A stretch of DNA of 64,000 nt from Haloimpatiens sp. FM7315 (GCA_041861885.1 JBGVUE010000001.1:2654001-2718000); one strand, 5' to 3'. Positions 7,634-15,993 are shown, counted from the first letter of the stretch. The notes: generated by a model not told the origin, from the letters alone. Translations and numbers: made by a program.

Positions 7634-7792
7634 TTAAGCTGTTTTACGTATACATTTGTTTACTATACTAACCTTAACGCTTTGCCCACACTCTTTTTCA
7701 ATTATAAGTTCTAACGCACGTTCTACCACCCTTAGGTTTTCCACATTCTGTTCGTCGGTTATATCGGGTTCTACAATAGTTACTTTAGGCAT
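7634..7792 (-). CDS. small hypothetical protein (52 aa)
   Basis: It begins MPKVTIVEPDITDEQNVENL and is acidic at the N terminus and basic at the C terminus. GAGGTG lies 7 nt before the ATG. The start lies inside the end of the upstream 43-residue gene, so translation is coupled. It is part of the leftward cassette that ends with parR. I do not recognise a family. Confidence 0.6.
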   Translation of the reverse strand: MPKVTIVEPDITDEQNVENLRVVERALELIIEKECGQSVKVSIVNKCIRKTA

Positions 7793-7916
7793 ACAAAACA
7801 CCTCGTTTCCTTTCTAATTCATCTATTTTCCTAAGGAGTTCTTTCTGTTTTCTTAACAATCTTCTCACTTTTTTATACTTTTCAAATATCAAATTGTCCT
7901 TTTCAGTAAATCCCAT
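7785..7916 (-). CDS. small coiled-coil protein (43 aa)
   Basis: A very basic, predicted helical peptide (YKKVRRLLRKQKELLRKIDE) with GGAGG before its ATG. It overlaps the next gene by 8 bp. Similar short basic helices are common before rep genes in phages and plasmids; function unknown. Confidence 0.55.
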   Translation of the reverse strand: MGFTEKDNLIFEKYKKVRRLLRKQKELLRKIDELERKRGVLYA

Positions 7917-8012
7917 AAGTTTGACCTCCTTGTGTTTTGCTTTATGAATTTATTGTACATCAAACTACATGCAATTGCAACTAGTTTATATTAATTTCAT
8001 GTAGTTTCTTTT

Positions 8013-8051
8013 TTAAAAAATAGATACTGAGTTAATTTCTACTCAGTATCT
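8013..8051 (-). terminator. terminator after the RHH gene at 8039
   Basis: AGATACTGAGT and ACTCAGTATCT form an 11-bp stem with an 8-nt loop followed by a T run on the minus strand. The stem includes the stop codon of the RHH gene. Confidence 0.85.
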
Positions 8052-8215
8052 ATTTCTCTATTATATTCTTTAGCTAATAGTTCTAACGCTTTATCGACTA
8101 GTCTTGTTTTTGGTATCATTGTTTCTTTTGATAAATCATCTAACATTTTAAATAAATTTTTATCAATACTAAAACTTACTTTATGCCTGTTCACTAAACC
8201 ATTATTTGAAGCCAT
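8039..8215 (-). CDS. ribbon-helix-helix protein (58 aa)
   Basis: The core VSFSIDKNLFKMLDDLSKET followed by PKTRLVDKALELLAKEY is a clear RHH strand-helix-helix. A GGGGGTAG ribosome site precedes the ATG. It borders the origin-like region and has its own terminator, as copy-control RHH proteins of plasmids often do. Role inferred. Confidence 0.7.
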   Translation of the reverse strand: MASNNGLVNRHKVSFSIDKNLFKMLDDLSKETMIPKTRLVDKALELLAKEYNREIDTE

Positions 8216-8771
8216 GCAACTACCCCCTTATTGACTCAAATACATACAATAACAATATTATACCATAAAGTTATTGCAAGTGTAATAAAAGTATTACGTA
8301 AATACGCAAAAAATAAAGCCCTAGTATTCACCTAGAACTATATGTGCATACAAATACCTTTTAAATTAACTTATGGATATGTATAATTAATTCTATTCCG
8401 AAAAAGGCACTACAATGCTATTTTATTTTATTTTATTATTTGTTAGAATGGCTTTTAGAGAGTTTTTACTTTATTTTAAATTAATCCTTGACAAAACAAC
8501 CAACAACGATTATTTTATATTACTTATATACTAAGTAGTTAGTTGTTTATATAATATTATTTATAAATCTTATTTAACTATAGTCTTATTATAGGGGGTA
8601 TATTTCTAGTACCTGGTCAACTATAGTAATGCCTATATTACCAGGGGGTATAAATCTATATAGTGGTGGTACTTACTAACAAGTTATCCACAAGTTATTA
8701 ACATGCTGTATTTATTATCTAAATTATGTTATTATTATAAATAAAATTAATTCAAGGAAAGGTCGTAAAAT
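8216..8771. other. origin-like non-coding region
   Basis: 556 bp without a gene between a leftward RHH gene and a rightward Rep-like gene. It holds an imperfect AAACAACCAAC/GTTAGTTGTTT inverted repeat flanking an A+T block (8493-8549). Two direct copies each of AACTATAGT (8576, 8619) and AGGGGGTATA (8593, 8643) follow, then ACCTGGT/ACCAGG arms and a perfect DnaA box at 8684-8692. This is the layout of an iteron-type replication origin. Confidence 0.55.
8684..8692 (+). promoter_or_regulatory. perfect DnaA box TTATCCACA
   Basis: Exact consensus nonamer, followed 4 bp later by the weaker TTATTAACA. It lies beside the direct repeats and about 80 bp upstream of the Rep-like gene. Confidence 0.65.
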
Positions 8772-9092
8772 ATGAATGATTATACAAAAATACAAAACTT
8801 CGTGCTTTTTAAAGCAGGACTATCTTCTAAAGCTATAGTTTTATATATGAAATTGTTATATCTTTTTAATTTAGAAAAGAATGCAAAGATAGATAGAATG
8901 CATTTTAAATACCTTAGTGGCTATGGAGAAACAGCTTTTAAAAAGGCATGGAAGGAGCTTAAAACGAAGGGATTAGTAACACAAACTAAAAAACGTGATT
9001 GTGGTAAACTAACATATGAATACTATTTAAAAACTTCTCCTCATGAAGAGGCTGAAATAATTACTCCTTTAAGTTATACCACAAAAAAATAA
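8772..9092 (+). CDS. short winged-helix Rep-like protein
   Basis: A 106-residue protein whose sequence parallels the N-terminal domain of the 6900-7610 protein (NFVLFKAGLSSKAIVLYMKL, then FKKAWKELKTKGLVTQTKK and the wing LTYEYYLKTS). It lacks a C-terminal domain. AGGAAAGG lies before the start. It is the first gene rightward of the origin-like region. It may be a true initiator of minimal size, or a control protein that competes with the longer paralogue. Confidence 0.65.
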   Translation: MNDYTKIQNFVLFKAGLSSKAIVLYMKLLYLFNLEKNAKIDRMHFKYLSGYGETAFKKAWKELKTKGLVTQTKKRDCGKLTYEYYLKTSPHEEAEIITPLSYTTKK

Positions 9093-9116
9093 GACAGTCA
9101 ATTAAGACTGTCTTTT
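9090..9116. terminator. bidirectional terminator
   Basis: AAGACAGTC and GACTGTCTT form a 9-bp stem with T runs on both sides. It ends the Rep-like gene and the converging microprotein operon, whose last stop codon lies in the loop. Confidence 0.85.
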
Positions 9117-9290
9117 TAAATTTTCTTCTTTTTCTTTTATTAGTTCTTTTAGTTCCTCTAAGTCTTCCAATGTTGCTTTATTCCTTATAAAGCTTCTGGC
9201 ACTACTGCGACTCTTTAAATAACTAGCATATTCTTTATTTTTAGACTCCCATTTTTGATTTGCTATTGTTTGTTTACTCTTATCATCCAT
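9102..9290 (-). CDS. small charged protein of phages and plasmids (62 aa)
   Basis: It begins MDDKSKQTIANQKWESKNKE and has a SARSFIRNKATLEDLEEL helix and an acidic-basic tail. I have seen this kind of protein in Firmicutes phages and plasmids, always uncharacterised. Its ribosome site GGAGTG is inside the end of the 35-residue gene upstream, so the two are coupled. Confidence 0.75.
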   Translation of the reverse strand: MDDKSKQTIANQKWESKNKEYASYLKSRSSARSFIRNKATLEDLEELKELIKEKEENLKRQS

Positions 9291-9291
9291 T

Positions 9292-9399
9292 TTAAAACAC
9301 TCCTTTTACGATTATGATTATTAAACCGATAATTAAAATGATTAGCCCGATTGTTTTAACTATTAATTTTAAAACTTCTTTTATCATTTCATTTTTCAT
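9292..9399 (-). CDS. 35-residue membrane peptide
   Basis: A short charged head is followed by one very hydrophobic helix (TIGLIILIIGLIIIIVKG). It is the middle gene of a three-microprotein operon under the operator-controlled promoter at 9603. No family recognised. Topology fits a toxin-like or holin-like peptide. Confidence 0.55.
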   Translation of the reverse strand: MKNEMIKEVLKLIVKTIGLIILIIGLIIIIVKGVF

Positions 9400-9460
9400 A
9401 TTGAATTAAGATGGTTAATGTGATATTTTATTTGTAAGGGGAGGTAAACTCCCCTATATG

Positions 9461-9574
9461 TTAATTTAGGCTATCTACTACCATTTTTATAATGGCTATT
9501 AGAGTACCTATTTTCAATGTGAGCTCGGTAAGTGCTTCAACCACTTTTCCGAGTTCTTTAATTTTTTTAACCAC
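9461..9574 (-). CDS. 37-residue amphipathic peptide (GTG start)
   Basis: GAAAGGAG precedes a GTG start by 10 nt. The peptide begins with a charged stretch (VKKIKELGKVVEALTELT) and continues into a hydrophobic helix (KIGTLIAIIKMVVDSLN). An overlapping ATG frame gives only 23 codons and is less likely. First gene after the operator-controlled promoter. Function unknown. Confidence 0.45.
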   Translation of the reverse strand: MVKKIKELGKVVEALTELTLKIGTLIAIIKMVVDSLN

Positions 9575-9601
9575 CCTTGTCTCATCTCCTTTCTATATTT
9601 A

Positions 9602-9631
9602 TATTATACTACGTGTAGTATAATAAGTCAA
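9602..9631 (-). promoter_or_regulatory. promoter with embedded perfect operator
   Basis: On the minus strand TTGACT (9626-9631) and TATAAT (9603-9608) are 17 bp apart. The spacer and -10 are covered by a perfect inverted repeat with 11-bp arms TATTATACTAC / GTAGTATAATA and a 2-bp centre (9602-9625). It drives the microprotein operon. Confidence 0.7.
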
Positions 9632-9722
9632 TACTTTTTATGAAATTTTTATATAAATATAAATAAATTTTCCAATAAAAAAAGAGGTAACCCCTATTAG
9701 GAGCTACCTTAAATATTAAAAC

Positions 9723-9911
9723 TTATTTATTTTCTTTAATGCTCTGCCTAACGGAACTCTGTCCAAAATAAAATCCTATTATTAATGTAAATACACTTAA
9801 AAATTCTGTACTAGACAAACTACCTCTAGCACTTAAATAGCAAAATATTATAGTTGTTAACAATGCTATTATTTTTTTAATCTGCAAAAAGTTTTTAATA
9901 AATTCTTTCAT
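9723..9911 (-). CDS. putative holin
   Basis: A 62-residue protein with two hydrophobic segments (IIALLTTIIFCYLSARG and FLSVFTLIIGFYFGQS) joined by a short polar turn and ending in charged residues. The FTLIIGFYFG motif is common to small membrane proteins encoded beside endolysins in Firmicutes phages. It directly follows the amidase gene. Holin function is inferred from size, topology and place. Confidence 0.65.
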   Translation of the reverse strand: MKEFIKNFLQIKKIIALLTTIIFCYLSARGSLSSTEFLSVFTLIIGFYFGQSSVRQSIKENK

Positions 9912-9926
9912 AACACATACGCCCCC

Positions 9927-10616
9927 TTAAACTAATTTAATATAATCTTTACTTACATAACCGCCATGTGTACCATAGTAAACATCATACCAACCATTGC
10001 CGCAATCCTTGTATATTTTTATTTTATTTCCATGTGAAAGGGTAGTTAATATCTTTGAATTAGTATCTGGTGCTTTCCTTACTCTTAATCCACTTTTAGC
10101 AGTTACAACCCCCATTCTATTAATTATATTTGCAACATTATTTTTTATTTGAGATTGAGTTGTAGAACTATTCAATACAAGTTTTTTTATTTCTTTTAAT
10201 GGATAATTAACACCTGGGCAACTTGTAGCCATAAGTTCTCCATGTCCTTTTATATCTTTTATATTATATTTTCCTTTTAAGTATTTACATAACTCCACAA
10301 TAGCTTTAAATTGTACTTCTGGCATTGTTTCTTTCATATATGAACCTTCTGCACAGATACCTAATGTGTTTGTGTTATGGTGCAAACAATGTGCTCCTAT
10401 TGCGTTATCTGGTCTGCCTTTATAAATAGCTCCATTTTTTCTTATAAAATAATGATAACCGATACCACTCCAGCCATTACCCTTGTGCCATCTGTCTATG
10501 TCTTGCACAGTACACTTAGAAGCCTCTGCGTGATGAAGAACTATCGTATTTGGGTTATTACCATAAGTTAAAGATTTAAATTTTAAATTGTTTTCTAATA
10601 TATTCATTAATGCCAC
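9927..10616 (-). CDS. endolysin: N-acetylmuramoyl-L-alanine amidase with SH3 domain
   Basis: A 229-residue lytic enzyme that cleaves the bond between N-acetylmuramic acid and L-alanine in peptidoglycan. The N-terminal Amidase_2/PGRP domain (about residues 15-150) shows the zinc ligands in VLHHAEAS, the later His of KGHGELMATSCPG and its Cys, plus the YHYFIRKNGAIYKGRP core. Residues about 170-229 form an SH3_3 wall-binding domain (LRVRKAPDTNSKILTTLSHG). It sits between XhlA and the holin in the lysis module, with a ribosome site before the ATG. Confidence 0.92.
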   Translation of the reverse strand: MALMNILENNLKFKSLTYGNNPNTIVLHHAEASKCTVQDIDRWHKGNGWSGIGYHYFIRKNGAIYKGRPDNAIGAHCLHHNTNTLGICAEGSYMKETMPEVQFKAIVELCKYLKGKYNIKDIKGHGELMATSCPGVNYPLKEIKKLVLNSSTTQSQIKNNVANIINRMGVVTAKSGLRVRKAPDTNSKILTTLSHGNKIKIYKDCGNGWYDVYYGTHGGYVSKDYIKLV

Positions 10617-10622
10617 TCCTTT

Positions 10623-10856
10623 TTATTTAAATATTTGGTGTTGAATTGCATAAAAAAAGAAGGTTACTAAAGAACCTCCCATTAATGTACAAAGCCATTT
10701 TAATATTCCTGTTAAATTTCTAATATCTTTGCATAAGTTTTTTATATCTGTTTTGCTTTCTGCTAATGCTATTTCAATTCTGTCTAATCTTTCTCCATGT
10801 ACATCTAATCTTTTATCATGTTCACTTATTTTAATTTCTACTGTTTCATCATTCAT
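10623..10856 (-). CDS. xhlA: XhlA-type hemolysin/lysis protein
   Basis: A 77-residue protein with a coiled-coil N terminus (EHDKRLDVHGERLDRIEIAL) and a single C-terminal transmembrane helix (LKWLCTLMGGSLVTFFFYAI). This is the XhlA layout described in Bacillus phage PBSX, where XhlA assists holin and endolysin in lysis. It is located between XkdX and the endolysin, as expected. Confidence 0.88.
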   Translation of the reverse strand: MNDETVEIKISEHDKRLDVHGERLDRIEIALAESKTDIKNLCKDIRNLTGILKWLCTLMGGSLVTFFFYAIQHQIFK

Positions 10857-10945
10857 GTTGTGCCTCCCTAATAATAAAAAATAGGCAAAATAAAAAGACC
10901 TCTATGGTCCTCTACTTTGCCTCTATATTAATTCGCAAAATATTT

Positions 10946-11107
10946 CTATTCCGACTTAATCGGTCTAGCAATTGGATATGCTTCATCTGTGATTTGTGTG
11001 TATTGAGATTGATTTATTTTATTTTTACTTACAGAATCCCATACCATAGCTTTGTTCCAAAATTTGTTATCATAATATTCTTTAATTTTTTCAAATGTAA
11101 GCAACAT
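10946..11107 (-). CDS. xkdX: XkdX-family phage protein
   Basis: A 53-residue protein with the XkdX signature: an N-terminal FEKIKEYYDNKFWNKAMVWD followed by KNKINQSQYTQITDE. Function unknown; always found at the end of the tail operon before lysis genes. Its ATG overlaps the stop of the preceding gene (TAATG). Confidence 0.82.
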   Translation of the reverse strand: MLLTFEKIKEYYDNKFWNKAMVWDSVSKNKINQSQYTQITDEAYPIARPIKSE

Positions 11108-11418
11108 TATACAAGACCTCCCATCATTAGAGCATATTGGGTTTGTGCGTTATCTTTTTGTAACGTTTTTATTTCGTCTCTTAATAGTTCATTAGGTGTT
11201 TTATAGGCATTAACGCTTTCATATCCAATTATTTCTACAATACCATTATTATATTTTAATATTGGGCAACCATCACCTTCTGATTTAGGAATACTGTCTA
11301 CTAAATATCCGTCTTCAAGCAATTTGTCTTTAGTCTTACCCATACCATATATATCATCAAAAGGCATATGGTGTTGATAAGTAACTATATTATTAGAATC
11401 AGTTTTAATATATACCAT
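11107..11418 (-). CDS. small tail-associated protein
   Basis: A 103-residue protein beginning MVYIKTDSNNIVTYQHHMPF with a C-terminal helix (NELLRDEIKTLQKDNAQTQY). Similar short proteins follow tail-fibre genes in Gram-positive siphoviruses and may be fibre accessory proteins. It is coupled with xkdX by overlapping stop and start codons. Confidence 0.6.
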   Translation of the reverse strand: MVYIKTDSNNIVTYQHHMPFDDIYGMGKTKDKLLEDGYLVDSIPKSEGDGCPILKYNNGIVEIIGYESVNAYKTPNELLRDEIKTLQKDNAQTQYALMMGGLV

Positions 11419-11439
11419 AATATTACCTTCTCTCTAAAA

Positions 11440-13062
11440 TTATTTAAACTTAAATTTTCCAAATAAATGAAATCTTTGTCTACCATAGTAATTACTAGTT
11501 GATGATGAATCATGCGTGAATCGGGAAATCATAACTCCATCACTAGCGAGTACAATCTTTAAATCTTCATATAATGGAAATGAAGTTTTAATACGCGTAG
11601 TTAAATCAGAGTCTATTTCAGTTCTTGAAGTAGTCATAGTATTAAACTTACTTAATGTAGATTCACCATAGAAATCGCACTCACTTAATATAAGTTCATT
11701 ATTTTCAAAACCTTCGCAAACCCAACAAGTAGTATTACCTCCAGGACTTGGCTTTGGGTTTGTAACACCACCTATATAGTTTAGTTTACCATTTACAATG
11801 TCTATTGAATATCTCTGCACTCGATATACTGTCCAAGCTGTTTTATGCTTTACATCAACTTTAACAGACGTTGATGTATCGTAACTTCCATCATTATGAG
11901 TGAAATACTTTTCACCAGTTGATGCGTTTAAGAATGTTGAACCATAACACTTACCTATCATTTCATACCCAGTATAAAATTCAATGCACATTATATTATC
12001 AGAATTAAACTCTAATCTATTAGATGGATAATTACCTCCATGTAAACTAGCAGAAGTCATATCTATACCATATATTAACGAACCATCATTTTTACTGAAT
12101 TTTTCAAGTCTATTATTAGTATTTCCGTATCCATCTTCATCTTTATTTATAATCCTATATATATCACCATATAGGTCTATACCCACATGATCCCCAGAAG
12201 ATGATGGTATCGTTATTTTTTTGATTAAACTACCAGTAGTTAGTGATATATAATGAAACGTCCTATTTTCTATGATAATTACCATATCTAAATTTTCTCT
12301 TATATGAATTTTTGGAGAACCAAAACAATCATCGTAACTCCATATGTAATCATCAACAGAATTACTATCGGTACTAAATTTTCTAATATGATATTTAATT
12401 GGACTTGTTGAACTATCATATACAACCTCTATAAAAAAAGCCTGTCCTTTTATTTGTTCATGTAAACATGGATACTTTGTACTACTATAAGATGACTTAT
12501 AAACAACTTTAGGCTTCATTATCATTTCTAAATTATACTTAGTCATACCAAAATCAGGAACAGATGCACTCAATATACCACTTGGTTTGCCCTCACTACG
12601 AATAAAAAAATTGCTACCTACCCTCACTAATGATAAAGGTACATTTGCTTTTATATCTCCTGCTTTTACTTCTGAACCATCTTGTTTTAACATAGTTCCA
12701 GCACCTAAATTATTTACGTTTAGAGTTGGATTATTTCCACATTCTATATGAGGAAGAATAGTTATTTGTTGCCCATCTGCGTATGCCGTAGGTGGAGGAT
12801 TAAGTGTTACTGTATAAGCCGTAGATGCACCCTCTGTAGTAGCAAAGGCATTATTTGCTACATAGTCGCTCTTATTAGTTTTTAAATCCAATCCATCTTT
12901 TAATGCTTCTCGTGACGCTTTATCTGCCAATTGCGACTCTAAATCTTTCCCATTAGAGCATTTTACATTGCTAGCTTTCGTTTTTGGGTTATACTTTGTA
13001 AATGTTCCATCTGCATTTTTTTTAAGCATTTCTAAATCTTTTTCTTGACTTATAGTTGCCAT
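11440..13062 (-). CDS. tail fibre / receptor-binding protein
   Basis: A 540-residue protein. The first 70 residues are helical and end in a SREALKDGLDLKTNKSDYV heptad region. A domain around 75-155 with TVTLNPPP, ILPHIECGNNPTLNVNNLGA resembles adapter domains of tail fibres. The last 350 residues contain repeated units of the form S-x-x-T/N-D/G-S-L (SLTTGSLIKKI, KNDGSLIYGI, ASTGEKYF), suggesting a beta-propeller-like tip. As the most distal fibre gene it likely determines host range. The propeller reading is inference. Confidence 0.7.
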   Translation of the reverse strand: MATISQEKDLEMLKKNADGTFTKYNPKTKASNVKCSNGKDLESQLADKASREALKDGLDLKTNKSDYVANNAFATTEGASTAYTVTLNPPPTAYADGQQITILPHIECGNNPTLNVNNLGAGTMLKQDGSEVKAGDIKANVPLSLVRVGSNFFIRSEGKPSGILSASVPDFGMTKYNLEMIMKPKVVYKSSYSSTKYPCLHEQIKGQAFFIEVVYDSSTSPIKYHIRKFSTDSNSVDDYIWSYDDCFGSPKIHIRENLDMVIIIENRTFHYISLTTGSLIKKITIPSSSGDHVGIDLYGDIYRIINKDEDGYGNTNNRLEKFSKNDGSLIYGIDMTSASLHGGNYPSNRLEFNSDNIMCIEFYTGYEMIGKCYGSTFLNASTGEKYFTHNDGSYDTSTSVKVDVKHKTAWTVYRVQRYSIDIVNGKLNYIGGVTNPKPSPGGNTTCWVCEGFENNELILSECDFYGESTLSKFNTMTTSRTEIDSDLTTRIKTSFPLYEDLKIVLASDGVMISRFTHDSSSTSNYYGRQRFHLFGKFKFK

Positions 13063-13077
13063 TTCATCACGTCCTTT

Positions 13078-13890
13078 CTATTCTTTATACCACCATTCAC
13101 CTGGTTTAAGATTTGGTTCTGTACTACTTGTAACAATATTTGTTCCACCTCCTGCTCCAATATCGTTTTGTAATTGGGATAATTTTGTTGGAATTGTAGG
13201 ATATGCTGGCAAAGATATAATTCCATTAGCTTGATTATATTGTGTAGGGCCTAACCTAATAGATGTTGTTAATCCATCAGCACCTTTAGGACCTTGTGGT
13301 CCAGTATTTCCCTTATCTCCTTTCGTGCCTTGAACACCCTGGGGGCCAATTGGCCCTCGTTCTCCAACATCTCCTTTTGCACCTTGAATGCCTTGAAGTC
13401 CCTGTTCTCCCTTAGATCCTTGGGCACCTGTTAAACCTCTTAATCCTTGTATTCCTTGGTCTCCTTTTTCGCCTTTATCTCCTTTTATACCTTGTGCACC
13501 CTGCGGTCCTATATGCCCAGTGTCTCCTTTGGGTCCTTGTTGCCCTGTGTCTCCTTTATCACCCTTGGAACCTTGTATGCCTTGGTCTCCTTTAAGCCCT
13601 ATTTTGCCTTGTGGGCCTACTGGACCAGTATCCCCCTTTGGTCCTTTTAAATTTACATATTTATATTCTTGCTGTCCCTCTTGTTTGATGCCTAGGCTTG
13701 TTCCATTCCAAGCAAACTCTATACTTTTACCGTCTACACCATCCGCACCATTTGAACCTGTTTCTCCTATAGGCATGTTGCTAGAACCATTACCTAAATA
13801 TAATTCTTCAGTATCTGTACAAAGTGCAAATTCTCCAGCATCAAGAAGTGTCAAATCTTTTTTCAATCCTCTTTTAATTTTTATTTTCAT
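13078..13890 (-). CDS. collagen-like tail fibre protein
   Basis: A 270-residue protein. Residues 1-45 form an adapter that reads KRGLKKDLTLLDAGEFALCT. About residues 80-205 are an almost uninterrupted Gly-X-Y array (GPKGDTGPVGPQGKIGLKGD type), expected to form a collagen-like triple helix. The C-terminal knob contains LSQLQNDIG and ends EPNLKPGEWWYKE, a motif shared with the preceding fibre gene. The repeat DNA is G/C-richer than its surroundings, so copy number may be misassembled. Confidence 0.85.
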   Translation of the reverse strand: MKIKIKRGLKKDLTLLDAGEFALCTDTEELYLGNGSSNMPIGETGSNGADGVDGKSIEFAWNGTSLGIKQEGQQEYKYVNLKGPKGDTGPVGPQGKIGLKGDQGIQGSKGDKGDTGQQGPKGDTGHIGPQGAQGIKGDKGEKGDQGIQGLRGLTGAQGSKGEQGLQGIQGAKGDVGERGPIGPQGVQGTKGDKGNTGPQGPKGADGLTTSIRLGPTQYNQANGIISLPAYPTIPTKLSQLQNDIGAGGGTNIVTSSTEPNLKPGEWWYKE

Positions 13891-13893
13891 TTT

Positions 13894-14749
13894 TTATACC
13901 TCTTTTAACCAAAAATCACCTGTCCTTAGTTCCGTTGGTTCTGTAGTTCCAGCTTTAACTATTGGAATAGCATTTATTTTGTTCAGGAGATTCCCTGCTA
14001 TGTCTTCACTTAAAGTACCTTTCACAGTATCAAACCATGTATTAAAGTCGCTTGTCCATTTATCAGTATTGCTACCATACCAGCTATTAAATTTATTTAA
14101 AAATGCTTGTGTATTATCTGCATACCAAGTATTAAAAGCTTCTTTTTTCTTCTGTCCATGTTGCAATATCTTTGTCATAGTTAGCTTTTGTTTGAGAATA
14201 CCAACTCTGAAACTGATTAAAAATAGCAGTAGTATCTGCTTGATCTACTGTGCCATGTACTATACCACAAAGATTTTTATTAAGTCTCAAGTCCGTAATA
14301 TCTGCTTGTGTTATTCTTATTACTCCAGCATTTATAGTTATATCTGCTAAAGCTATTTCATATGCATCTGCATCCCTTTGCAAAACTGCTGCTGTTGGCG
14401 TACTTGCAAATTGACCTTTTTTAACTACTGCTCTTATTTCTCTATTTAAAAAATCTAATCTTAAAACTATTCGATCTATACGATTCAAAACTCCATCTGC
14501 TGGTTCTAAAACAAATATATATTCATCTGTGTTTTGATATAAATAGCCATTGATCCATGCAAGTCCTGCTTTTAAGGTTACTGTCATATTATCATCAGCT
14601 GCTATTACTTGTAATTGATTAGCTGGATTAAGGAACACGCCGTTCCCTATAAAAGTACTAAAATATCTAGCAAAATCTTCTGCTAAATAAGACCTATCTG
14701 GATTTCCATTACTGTCTAGAACTGCATTAAAAAAACTACTTCTTTCCAT
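13894..14749 (-). CDS. baseplate/tail structural protein (frame broken at T6 run)
   Basis: Two overlapping frames make one protein of about 285 residues. The N-terminal part (MERSSFFNAVLDSNGNPDRS, GNGVFLNPANQLQV, RIDRIVLRLD) is the common siphoviral distal tail structural domain. It then continues as a helical FNQFQSWYSQ/FNTWYADN/FNSWYGSN/FNTWF repeat segment and ends in a DFWLKEV motif. The break lies at the T run 14143-14148; restoring the frame needs two bases more or one fewer. I read it as an error. It lies between the Tal-like protein and the collagen fibre. Confidence 0.75.
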
Positions 14750-14766
14750 ACTGCTAACCTCACTTT

Positions 14767-15993
14767 CTAAACCCCTTTTTTATCCTTAAAAGTTCCACCA
14801 TCAATTATTGCAATTGAACTATTTTTAACATTTGCGGTTTTTTCTATATTTTTTATTCTATCTACAATTGTGGGAATAGTATTACCGAACGTGGGATTAA
14901 TTTCAATTTTTCCGTCTTCACAAACTTCTTCTACTTCTGTAATCCTTGTATCTATTCTTATTCCCCAATTTTTATCTACTACAGTTACTATATCTCCTAA
15001 ATCAAAATCTTTTTTATAGACATTGTTACCATTAGCATTTATTTTAGAATCAAAGGTTTGTATTTCCTTACATTCCTCTAATTTTTCATTCCCCCTTTGT
15101 AATAGCAAAGGTTTGTACCCCTCCCAAGGTATCTCAATTTCTTCTGTTTCTTCATGTTCCCCAGTAGGATTTCCTTTCTCATCATAATCTACTACCATTT
15201 TTTTCTTTTCTTCTGTATTTTGCAAGTCTCTAGCATCTACATACATTTCAAATCTATCTAGTCCAACACTTTCTTCTATAGATGCCATTTTTCTATCTTT
15301 ATCCTCTCCAGCTCCTGCAATAAGACAAGTGTTCTTGTAATTATTTAAGCTATCCGTGTACTCTTGTTCTAAGATATTTTCAAAATCCCTAGAAAAAATA
15401 CAAGGTGCTATAGATCCATTATTTATAGTCCTATCAACACCTTTATATATTTCAAATATTATTTTTTTGTTTTTTATATTCAATAAATTTCTATAGCCTA
15501 AGTTGCTTGTTTTACTTATACTCTCCAAGCAATCCAACATGTTCCCATAACTATTTTGGTAATTTATTTCTTCGCTAAAACCTCTTGAATCTCCTAAAAT
15601 TAAATTTGGAATTTTTCTATCTATATTAGTTGGATTAATAGCATTATAATTAACTAGCGCTCTAATTAATTCTTCTGTTTTCCCGCTAAAATTAAGTATA
15701 TTCCAATTAATCCTTCTATCTAAATAACTTATTAAAAATTTGCCCCTAACTTCTAAATATTCTTGTCCATCTTGTCTTATTTTTAATTGCCTAGTTTCTA
15801 TATAACCTGCTTCTAAATCATCTTTTTTATAAATTATACTATCTCTTTGCAATAATTTTAATGTTTCTTCATTTAAATCACAATGTAGCTCAAATGCACC
15901 ACTTTCAAAATATCTTCTAATCCACCTTAGAGATGTAAAAGTATCTAATATACCAATTAAATTTAAATCTCTATTAAATATATATAACTCCAC
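14767..15993 (-). CDS. Tal-like tail protein, Gp37-like
   Basis: A 408-residue protein resembling the siphovirus ReqiPepy6 Gp37-like family: IFNRDLNLIGILDTFTSLRW at the N terminus and EAGYIETRQLKI soon after. These proteins sit at the tail tip next to Dit and anchor fibres. It begins with GTG (15993), four bases after the Dit stop, with GGGGGTG in the end of the Dit gene as ribosome site. The C-terminal EINPTFGNTIPTIVDRIKNI is typical. Confidence 0.8.
   Translation of the reverse strand: MELYIFNRDLNLIGILDTFTSLRWIRRYFESGAFELHCDLNEETLKLLQRDSIIYKKDDLEAGYIETRQLKIRQDGQEYLEVRGKFLISYLDRRINWNILNFSGKTEELIRALVNYNAINPTNIDRKIPNLILGDSRGFSEEINYQNSYGNMLDCLESISKTSNLGYRNLLNIKNKKIIFEIYKGVDRTINNGSIAPCIFSRDFENILEQEYTDSLNNYKNTCLIAGAGEDKDRKMASIEESVGLDRFEMYVDARDLQNTEEKKKMVVDYDEKGNPTGEHEETEEIEIPWEGYKPLLLQRGNEKLEECKEIQTFDSKINANGNNVYKKDFDLGDIVTVVDKNWGIRIDTRITEVEEVCEDGKIEINPTFGNTIPTIVDRIKNIEKTANVKNSSIAIIDGGTFKDKKGV

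Noticed and set aside
14132..14178. Programmed frameshift in the tail structural protein
   Set aside because: The slippery run is not in the right phase for -1 slippage, and the break matches the general homopolymer pattern.
13520..14350. 276-residue plus-strand ORF opposite the collagen-like fibre gene
   Set aside because: It is a shadow of the Gly-X-Y repeats (Pro-rich antisense reading); no ribosome site, and the minus strand has clear phage proteins.
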